A stretch of 30,542 bases of DNA from DATNPH01 sp036703315 (GTDB lineage: Bacteria; Cyanobacteriota; Cyanobacteriia; Cyanobacteriales; Coleofasciculaceae): positions 1 through 30,542 of the forward strand of contig DATNPH010000173.1 in the NCBI GenBank assembly GCA_036703315.1. The letters run 5' to 3'. Below, piece by piece: positions 25,449 through 30,542 of this stretch. Each line of letters starts with the position of its first letter. Position 1 is the stretch's first letter. The notes under the pieces are model-generated. The model ran no database searches and was not told where the DNA came from. It worked only from the letters and a program-made list of their open reading frames with translations. The position numbers were made by a program, and so were the translations under genes.

Positions 25449-25494
25449 TACCCATTCTGTACCCAAAGCTGTGAATTTGGGTATGAAATGGGTA
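25449..25494 (+). promoter_or_regulatory. 19-bp imperfect inverted repeat over integrase start
   Basis: TACCCATTCTGTACCCAAA (25449-25467) and TTTGGGTATGAAATGGGTA (25476-25494) match as inverted copies in 16 of 19 positions around an 8-base spacer. Each arm holds two TACCCA-type half sites. The right arm includes the integrase ATG at 25488. It could be a binding site for the recombinase or a repressor, or an RNA hairpin that hides the start codon. Confidence 0.6.
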
Positions 25495-26618
25495 CACACC
25501 AGAAGCATCAAACCCGGACATCGAAAGGCAGCATCTCCATAGAGGTGAACAAAGACCGTTTAAGACTGAGATGGCGGTATCAAGGCAAAAGATATTGTCT
25601 GTCACTAGGGCTTCCCTACAATCAAGCGACTTTGAAGGTAGCACAGCAGCTAGCCAACAAGATAGATCTGGATATATTGTCCGGGCATTTTGACAAAACG
25701 TTGGCTGCTTATAGCAATAAAATCACAAAGACTTCATCCCTTACTGTAGCAGGAGTGTTTGAAGCCTACATAACTTATAAGGCTAAATTAGTTCAAGATA
25801 AAACGCTCTATAACTACAAAGGGACACTTAAAGCACTTGTGCAATATTTTGGCACAAAGCAAATCTGCAACTTGACCAAGAGTGATGTTGAGGAGTTTGT
25901 CACATGGTATAGGACAACCAATCTAGAACCACACATACAACGTGAAAGATTAGTCCGTATAACAAGCGCTTGGGATTGGGCGATCGCAGAAAAAATAGTT
26001 GAGAGTAACCCCTGGCAAGGGGCATCGAAGTTAATCAAAGTTCCCCCAAAACCACAACCCAAGCCATTCACACGGGATGAAGTAGCAGCGATACTTGCAG
26101 CTTTTGGGCAGAACCAATACTACTCCTACTACGCTCCCTATGTAGAATTCCTTGTTAGCACTGGTTGCCGACCCTCCGAGGCGATAGGGTTGCAGTGGAA
26201 ACATATAGCCGATGACCTAAGCTCTGTTTGGATAGGCTCGACATTAACCAGAGGTGAGCGCAAGGGGACAAAGACTAATAAGGAGCGAACATTAGTTCTC
26301 ACACCACGTCTTCAGGTATTACTACGTAGCCTAAAGCCAGTCAACGCTAAACCGGATGACCTAGTATTCCTAACTCCTAACGGTAATCCGATTCGTGACC
26401 AAGATTTCTGCCGACGTGCATGGCATACAATTCTGGCAGAGTTGGGACTTGAATACCGCAAGCCTTACTATCTAAGAGCTACGTTCATCTCTCATGCTTT
26501 AGAAGCTGGTGTCAGTCCTGTAACAATTGCTGCAATGACTGGGCATTCTGTACAGGTTTTGTATGAGCATTACGCAGCATCTATTAAAGCACCTGTTCTA
26601 CCGGATATATTTAGCTAG
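25488..26618 (+). CDS. int: Tyrosine recombinase / integrase
   Basis: 376 residues. The N-terminal part (about 10-75, ISIEVNKDRLRLRWRYQGKRY) resembles arm-binding domains of phage-type integrases. A SAM-like core-binding domain spans about 85-185. The catalytic domain has Arg228 (STGCRPSEAIGLQW), a basic beta-hairpin (KGTKTNKER), box II Tyr327..Arg330 (YYLRATFISHAL), His353 (MTGHS) and the nucleophile Tyr362 (YEHYA), nine residues after the His as in lambda Int. Tyr in place of the first box II His is tolerated in the family. The gene lies next to tRNA-Pro and points away from it. This suggests it inserted the element to the right. The upstream ATG at 25483 is out of frame. Confidence 0.93.
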   Translation: MGTHQKHQTRTSKGSISIEVNKDRLRLRWRYQGKRYCLSLGLPYNQATLKVAQQLANKIDLDILSGHFDKTLAAYSNKITKTSSLTVAGVFEAYITYKAKLVQDKTLYNYKGTLKALVQYFGTKQICNLTKSDVEEFVTWYRTTNLEPHIQRERLVRITSAWDWAIAEKIVESNPWQGASKLIKVPPKPQPKPFTRDEVAAILAAFGQNQYYSYYAPYVEFLVSTGCRPSEAIGLQWKHIADDLSSVWIGSTLTRGERKGTKTNKERTLVLTPRLQVLLRSLKPVNAKPDDLVFLTPNGNPIRDQDFCRRAWHTILAELGLEYRKPYYLRATFISHALEAGVSPVTIAAMTGHSVQVLYEHYAASIKAPVLPDIFS

Positions 26619-26645
26619 CGATCGCTAGTAACTACCTACTACTGC

Positions 26646-27872
26646 TCAAATTAACTTATTTTCTCTTTCTAGTTCACTTAAGCCTTTCTCGATTGCTTCT
26701 AAAGCAACTTCTCTAGTTTGTATCTTAGATGGTGGATTATCATTGTTTAAGCGCTGGCTTAGACGGCATATCCTTTCCCATAATTCATGTGGAACATTTA
26801 TCTGTTTGCCGTTGTGAGTTGAATTCAAGGTTGGTTTAAGTTCCCTTATTAATTCTACTTCTCTTATTTTATAATCTTCAGTTTCTTCTAAGACCTCAAA
26901 ATAAAAGCATTCTTTACCGAATTCTTCCCATAGTTCTTGTAACTTATCGTTGTGATGTAATGAATTTGGAGCATTCAAAACTCCCTTGTGTCCTACCCAT
27001 CGTTTAGGGATATCACTAGAGGAACCAATATAAGAATCCCCTGTTTTTGTACAAGTAATTCGGTAAACCCCAGGTTTTCGTGTATGTTCTGTTTTTGTTT
27101 TATTAGAGCGTGGGGGGTAAATCTCAGTAGTTAACCTATGATGGTTTTGTGGAGTACGTCGCTTAAAGCCTCTTTTATCCCATTTTAAACCTAATAAACC
27201 AGTAAGCTTCTTCATCAAAAGAAAAGGATACTTCTCAAATTTTAAAAATGTTTCACTGTTTGTAGTGCGTGGAAATATAATCCCTAACGGCTGTAGTGTG
27301 TCTGCTATCATGTTCTTACGCCGTCCATGCATTTCTTTAATATGCTTTATCCAATCTTGAATAAACTCATCACTCTTGGTGTATTCTCTTGTATGGTTAC
27401 TAAACTCAAAACCACTTAATAAAATATCTAATCCTGCTATTTTTAACGTATCCATAATCTTGTTTATATCTTTTTTGCCCAGAAATGGAAGACAAAATAT
27501 ATTCGCCTGCATATACTGGCTGGATTTTATTAAATAATCTTTCCTGTATTGCTCTTCTACACCTACATTACACCAATGTTCTTTAATAATTAGCCACCAA
27601 TCGCAAGCGTTCTGAATCTCAGAAGAATTCTTGTATATTAGTTCTTCTTCTGTTAAATCCCTCATCTCTTTATAGAGAAATTTTAGAGCTAACAAAATTA
27701 ATTTAGGCTCTAACTCATTATTTAGAATATTCTGAGCTATTTCTTTGCTAGTTATCCAATTAACATCAAGGATTTTTTCTCCTCTTCTTTCGCTATCTTG
27801 CTCTGCACAATTCTCTAACATCTGCCTAACCTCTTTTAGGGAATGATGGACTTTGGCAGATGCTATTTTCAC
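26646..27872 (-). CDS. GIY-YIG endonuclease of the mobile region
   Basis: 408 residues from a GTG at 27870-27872 (next Met is residue 18). The gene is clearly AT-richer than the genes to the left. The nuclease domain is at about 266-352: GVY (268-270), YIG (281-283), Arg291 in IPKRW, Glu338 in REVELI and Asn350 in LKPTLNS, a complete active-site set. The first 260 residues are helix-rich and unrecognised; they may bind DNA. The C-terminal 50 residues (NVPHELWERICRLSQRL, then REVALEAIEKGLSELE) could be a small DNA-binding or dimerising helix pair. It may be a homing-type or self-standing nuclease of the island. It converges with the integrase. Confidence 0.85.
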   Translation of the reverse strand: MKIASAKVHHSLKEVRQMLENCAEQDSERRGEKILDVNWITSKEIAQNILNNELEPKLILLALKFLYKEMRDLTEEELIYKNSSEIQNACDWWLIIKEHWCNVGVEEQYRKDYLIKSSQYMQANIFCLPFLGKKDINKIMDTLKIAGLDILLSGFEFSNHTREYTKSDEFIQDWIKHIKEMHGRRKNMIADTLQPLGIIFPRTTNSETFLKFEKYPFLLMKKLTGLLGLKWDKRGFKRRTPQNHHRLTTEIYPPRSNKTKTEHTRKPGVYRITCTKTGDSYIGSSSDIPKRWVGHKGVLNAPNSLHHNDKLQELWEEFGKECFYFEVLEETEDYKIREVELIRELKPTLNSTHNGKQINVPHELWERICRLSQRLNNDNPPSKIQTREVALEAIEKGLSELERENKLI

Positions 27873-27900
27873 TAGGTCACTTGAGGATTTCCACCTAGTG
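27870..27900 (-). promoter_or_regulatory. Inverted repeat over the nuclease start codon
   Basis: CACTAGGT (27870-27877) and ACCTAGTG (27893-27900) are perfect inverted copies. The left arm contains the GTG start of the GIY-YIG gene. It is a candidate operator or start-blocking hairpin, comparable to the arrangement at the integrase. Confidence 0.5.
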
Positions 27901-28076
27901 CAATACTCAATTTATCGGAGACGATACGGGGTTAAAACGGCAAACTGCAAAAGTGTTGTACTGGACATGAAGTTTGCCAGAACAGTTAATAAATAGTTTT
28001 TGCCGATCGTGAATCTTCACACCTTGACAGCTAAAATAATTTGTATTGTAAACACAAATTATAAATAGCACTAACT

Positions 28077-28100
28077 ACCACAGTAGTAGTGTGGTTTTTT
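28077..28100 (+). terminator. Candidate rho-independent terminator
   Basis: ACCACA (28077-28082) and TGTGGT (28090-28095) form a short stem followed by six T (28095-28100). No plus-strand gene ends just before it. If it works, it would end a small transcript begun near 27900-28050 or shield the next gene. Confidence 0.4.
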
Positions 28101-28437
28101 GCGTTATCCTCTGGATAACGTTGGTAATAAGTGCTTTTGAGTTAATATCCTGGATTAATTGAAAATACTGAACGCTTCACCTTACTGGGTAAGTGCTAAG
28201 TCAACAGGGTTTGTTGTGTAAAGTGTTGGTTAAGTGTTTTGGGAGTACGTCACCCTGACTTAATCTGACACCCTTTCAGCAATTCTGCAATAATTCTGCA
28301 CAAATGCAGAATTATTCCACACAAGAGCTGAAAACCTTGCAAATGGTACTTAGAGAGGGTAGGTAAAAGTTAGATAACCCCCGGCTGAAAACTCTGGTAA
28401 CTTAATATTCCATTAATATTCCACATTCCACACAAAA

Positions 28438-28472
28438 ATAACCGATTACACACTAGCTGTGTAATCGGTTAT
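28438..28472 (+). promoter_or_regulatory. Perfect 15-bp hairpin upstream of the 137-residue gene
   Basis: ATAACCGATTACACA (28438-28452) and TGTGTAATCGGTTAT (28458-28472) are exact inverted copies with a 5-base spacer CTAGC. It lies 84 bases before the ATG at 28557. Symmetry and position fit an operator for a dimeric regulator or a leader hairpin. Confidence 0.6.
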
Positions 28473-28556
28473 AAATGATATGTCGAAATTAAAACTATTT
28501 TAATTATAGCGATAATAGAGATAGGTTATCTAGATTAATAAAGGAACAATAAATAA

Positions 28557-28970
28557 ATGCCAGCTTTACCAAGTATTGATGAAATGATTAAGTACTTAGA
28601 AGCAAATGGGTACAAAGTGGAGAAGCGATCGCCAGGAAGAATAGATTCTAGTTTTCTAGGTCTAGAGATGTCCAGAAGTGTTTATTTTGATAGTGCTAGT
28701 TCTAGTAGTTCCACAAGTGGGAGTGATGTTAATCAACTAAGGTTGGATTGTGCGATCGCCAAAGAAGGTTATCACTCTAGAATGGCTGGATGGCAACAGG
28801 TGGAACCTACTGCTAGTAGCTCAGCAACACTGGCAGAATTAAGGACTAATGCAGAAAGAGCAAGGATAGATGCTAACAACATTAAAGCTACAACAACGCC
28901 GCAATCCTTAGAAGAATTACGGCGTGAAGCTGACAAAGCACGTCTAGATGTGATTAATCGTTACCGTTAA
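28557..28970 (+). CDS. Hypothetical protein of the mobile region
   Basis: 137 residues with an AAGGA site about 12 bases before the ATG. The N-terminus, MPALPSIDEMIKYLEANGYKV, looks like a small helical domain. A serine-rich linker (SASSSSSTSGS) and two related Ala/Arg-rich helical stretches follow (LAELRTNAERARIDANNI and LEELRREADKARLDVINRY), which look like an internal repeat with coiled-coil character. No membrane helix is seen. The gene overlaps its convergent neighbour by sharing a TTAA at the stop codons (28967-28970). I do not recognise the family. Confidence 0.68.
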   Translation: MPALPSIDEMIKYLEANGYKVEKRSPGRIDSSFLGLEMSRSVYFDSASSSSSTSGSDVNQLRLDCAIAKEGYHSRMAGWQQVEPTASSSATLAELRTNAERARIDANNIKATTTPQSLEELRREADKARLDVINRYR

Positions 28971-29515
28971 GCATATGAACCCTCAGCCATCATCCTTAGA
29001 TGTCGCTGGATAGCTTCATATTGTTGAGCGATCGCTTTCACTACTTCCGGACGCTCCTCACCTTCTGACCAGATTTCTAGTAAATCTAAATCATAGGAAC
29101 TTTCTATTAATTGGAGAGCATCTTTAGTGGAGTAAAGTTTATACCCAATAGTTACATCGGAATAATTTTTTGCTAACTTACTGTCCGGTTGGATTACAGT
29201 AATCGCGCCTTTATTTACTAAATCCTGTACAGCTGGCAATGTTACCGCAACTTGCCAGAGGTCGTTATCAACATCTAAATTTGAACCCGGTCTAAGGTTA
29301 ACGCTCTTAAAGAGCATCGGCTTTAGTACTGCATTGGCGGTGAAGCGAGAATCAGCTGGAATAGTAGCCGCGTTAGGGTCTTCCTGTGGTGGCAATTGAA
29401 TAGAACGAGGATAGACATACATATTGCGCTCTAGTGCGCTCTGTTGTTGCTTCAGCAGTCCAGTGCTAGGACGTTCAGCACTCGGATCGTAGATTATGGC
29501 TAGGAAGTTAGGCAT
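28967..29515 (-). CDS. Hypothetical protein, paralog A
   Basis: 182 residues with a strong AAGGTGA ribosome site 5 bases before the ATG. It starts MPNFLAIIYDPSAERP. The C-terminal 100 residues align with those of the next gene: GSNLDVDNDLW with GTNLITEEQL, DLVNKGAITVIQP with AWINSGALEVITP, IGYKLYSTKDALQLI with SSYKIFNAANAIKLV, and DLDLLEIWSEGEERPEV with NLKDLDSWGDGENRPTV. The final pattern (L..W..GE.RP.V..AIA) resembles tails of some phage-associated proteins by eye. No membrane helix or signal is seen. The function is unknown. Confidence 0.7.
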   Translation of the reverse strand: MPNFLAIIYDPSAERPSTGLLKQQQSALERNMYVYPRSIQLPPQEDPNAATIPADSRFTANAVLKPMLFKSVNLRPGSNLDVDNDLWQVAVTLPAVQDLVNKGAITVIQPDSKLAKNYSDVTIGYKLYSTKDALQLIESSYDLDLLEIWSEGEERPEVVKAIAQQYEAIQRHLRMMAEGSYA

Positions 29516-29580
29516 AAATCACCTTTTAAATATGTGTTGTATTACTATATTGTGACACTATTTAATATGTCATCGTAGCA

Positions 29581-30054
29581 TTACTGCACTACTGCATTAA
29601 GTACTTCGTCTGTCAGTGTAGGGTCGTAGGAGCGTTGCCAGTAGTCCCACTTCTTATTGAAGGCTTCTATCTCAGGTCTTCTAGATGCGATCGCACTTAA
29701 AACAGTTGGGCGATTTTCACCATCTCCCCAGCTATCCAAATCTTTTAAATTAAAAGTTTGGCTCACTAATTTTATAGCGTTGGCAGCGTTGAATATTTTA
29801 TAACTAGAACTTAAACCAGTAGTACTAGGGGTTATTACTTCTAATGCTCCTGAATTAATCCAGGCTCTTGCATTATCTAAAGTTTTAATATGGCTTAACT
29901 GTTCCTCGGTTATTAAGTTAGTGCCAAGCTTTAGCTCTAAATCTATCCCTGTTCCTACTGCAAAAAACTTAAATCCTCGTGGCGGTACTCGCTCATACCA
30001 ATGCAGGTTCTTAATTTTAGCAGGGGTGTAAATCAGACCAATGTAGTTAGACAT
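29581..30054 (-). CDS. Hypothetical protein, paralog B
   Basis: 157 residues, MSNYIGLIYTPAKIKNLHWYERVP at the start, so the first ten residues also match paralog A (MPNFLAIIYDP). It shares the GTNL, INSGALEVITP, YKI and DSWGDGENRPTVLSAIA blocks with A, but the middle is shorter and overall identity is low. The two genes are on the same strand, 65 bases apart, B first, so they are probably co-transcribed from the repeat-rich region at the right. No ribosome site is obvious. The pair looks like an old duplication within the element. Confidence 0.7.
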   Translation of the reverse strand: MSNYIGLIYTPAKIKNLHWYERVPPRGFKFFAVGTGIDLELKLGTNLITEEQLSHIKTLDNARAWINSGALEVITPSTTGLSSSYKIFNAANAIKLVSQTFNLKDLDSWGDGENRPTVLSAIASRRPEIEAFNKKWDYWQRSYDPTLTDEVLNAVVQ

Positions 30055-30128
30055 AGATTAAGGTAAATGTCGGTATATGTCCATTGTGGCATTGTTACCA
30101 GAGGTGATGTGACCGCAGTTTTAGAAGA

Positions 30129-30290
30129 GTGTCTGTCCTCTCCTCTTTGTCACTAAAGTAACAATCCGTCCCGTTTTTTCCTTCTACTTATATAGAAGAG
30201 AAAAATATTGAGGAAAAAACGGGACGGATTCTCACTAAAGTAACTAAGGGACACAGAAAAAAGAAGAGAGAGGGCAGACACTGTTTTCTG
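30129..30290. repeat. Nested palindromic and direct repeats in divergent control region
   Basis: A perfect 19-base inverted repeat, AATCCGTCCCGTTTTTTCC (30163-30181) and its complement (30212-30230), encloses a 30-base spacer with a small hairpin (CTTCTA/TAGAAG). TCACTAAAGTAAC stands as a direct repeat on both outer sides (30150-30162 and 30232-30244). Further out, GTGTCTGTCCTCTC (30129-30142) pairs with GAGAGGGCAGACAC (30268-30281). CAGAAAA (30254-30260) with TTTTCTG (30284-30290) offers a competing stem. The region lies between divergent genes and shows no coding frame. Confidence 0.75.
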
Positions 30291-30325
30291 CCACGACCCC
30301 CATCGGAAAATTCGGGTTTGTCCTA

Positions 30326-30354
30326 AAGTTCACCAATGAACTTATAAGTTCACC
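30326..30354. promoter_or_regulatory. Phased AAGTTCA operator-like repeats
   Basis: AAGTTCACC occurs at 30326-30334 and again at 30346-30354, 20 bases apart, with the inverted copy TGAACTT at 30337-30343 between them. Spacing of about one and two helical turns puts all three on one DNA face, as expected for a cooperative binding site. Confidence 0.55.
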
Positions 30355-30474
30355 GTTAAATTTTAGAATTTACCATCCTGTCAACAATTGGCATTGTGAT
30401 AAAAAATACTTTATAATAAAGGGGTACGGGGGAATTGTACCAACACATTTCTTATAATTCGGGAGAAAAAAGCC

Positions 30475-30542
30475 ATGCAATTGGTAGCAGCAGAGCAAAT
30501 CGGGACTATTTTCCCGTTATTCCCCAGAAAATTAGCTGCTAA
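30475..30542 (+). CDS. 5' end of an unknown gene
   Basis: An ATG at 30475 follows a GGGAG ribosome site by 9-10 bases, and the frame stays open to the window edge: MQLVAAEQIGTIFPLFPRK. Only 22 full codons are present, so no family can be given. It is divergent from paralog B and shares the repeat-rich control region. Confidence 0.6.
   Translation, partial: MQLVAAEQIGTIFPLFPRKLAA

Larger units (their letters stand above)
27901..28556. promoter_or_regulatory. Hairpin-dense, AT-rich non-coding region
   Basis: No gene is visible. Perfect inverted repeats follow one another: ATAATTTGT/ACAAATTAT (28036-28062), ACCACA/TGTGGT with a T-run (28077-28100), CGTTATCC/GGATAACG (28102-28120), AATAATTCTGCA/TGCAGAATTATT (28289-28316) and a 15-base stem (28438-28472). 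Direct repeats are also present: TTAATATTCCA twice in tandem (28402-28423) and ATTCCACACAA at 28314-28324 and 28425-28435. This could be a control region, a replication or transfer origin, or a partition site of the element. Confidence 0.6.

Noticed and set aside
28312..28432. DnaA boxes (ATTCCACA-type repeats)
   Set aside because: The copies lack an exact TTATCCACA match, so I record them as direct repeats only.
27901..28556. CRISPR array
   Set aside because: Repeats are short, few and mostly inverted; there is no regular repeat-spacer spacing and no cas gene in the window.

Overview
This is chromosomal DNA of a cyanobacterium. The palindrome GCGATCGC (HIP1) recurs throughout, and several genes belong to families typical of cyanobacteria and chloroplasts: a DUF1995/LPA3-like protein, an RRM protein with a GFGFV core and a conserved C-terminal tail, a GIY-YIG-like protein related to plant GRXS16, and a PAS-LOV-adenylyl cyclase. 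The genus cannot be fixed from the sequence alone. The cyclase has the layout of mPAC from Microcoleus/Coleofasciculus chthonoplastes.

Layout. 1-616: 5' part of an rfbF-type glucose-1-phosphate cytidylyltransferase. 1388-7790: a run of minus-strand genes (S41 peptidase, small ORF, Ser/Thr kinase, GIY-YIG-like protein, small hypothetical, exported TPR protein). 8167-9672: plus-strand ABC ATPase and rsmG, followed by a DUF4058 stub cut off where a minus-strand GNAT gene ends. 9823-17557: minus-strand GNAT, aldo/keto reductase, rpiA, RRM protein, Tat-exported caspase-like protease, and membrane-anchored phospholipase D. 17963-20669: plus-strand small proteins and a cysteine desulfurase, with a MITE-like hairpin element between them. 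20792-22114: MATE exporter (minus). 22309-24726: DUF1995 protein and the LOV adenylyl cyclase (plus). 24727-25352: a second MITE-like hairpin element and other repeats. 25353-25426: tRNA-Pro(CGG).

From 25430 to the right end the content changes. A tyrosine recombinase lies 61 bp from the tRNA gene, followed by an AT-rich GIY-YIG endonuclease gene, a hairpin-dense 0.65-kb region, three small proteins of unknown family (two are diverged paralogs), and a repeat-rich control region before a gene that runs off the window. This looks like one end of an integrated mobile element or genomic island. The other end is not in view.

Most of the left 25 kb is housekeeping or signalling: sulfur and Fe-S supply, rRNA methylation, pentose phosphate metabolism, transport, and blue-light/cAMP signalling. 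The strongest candidates for unusual biology are the LOV adenylyl cyclase, two short inverted-repeat elements that still carry direct repeats at their ends, the exported caspase/PLD pair, and the island with its unknown paralogs and elaborate palindromic control regions.
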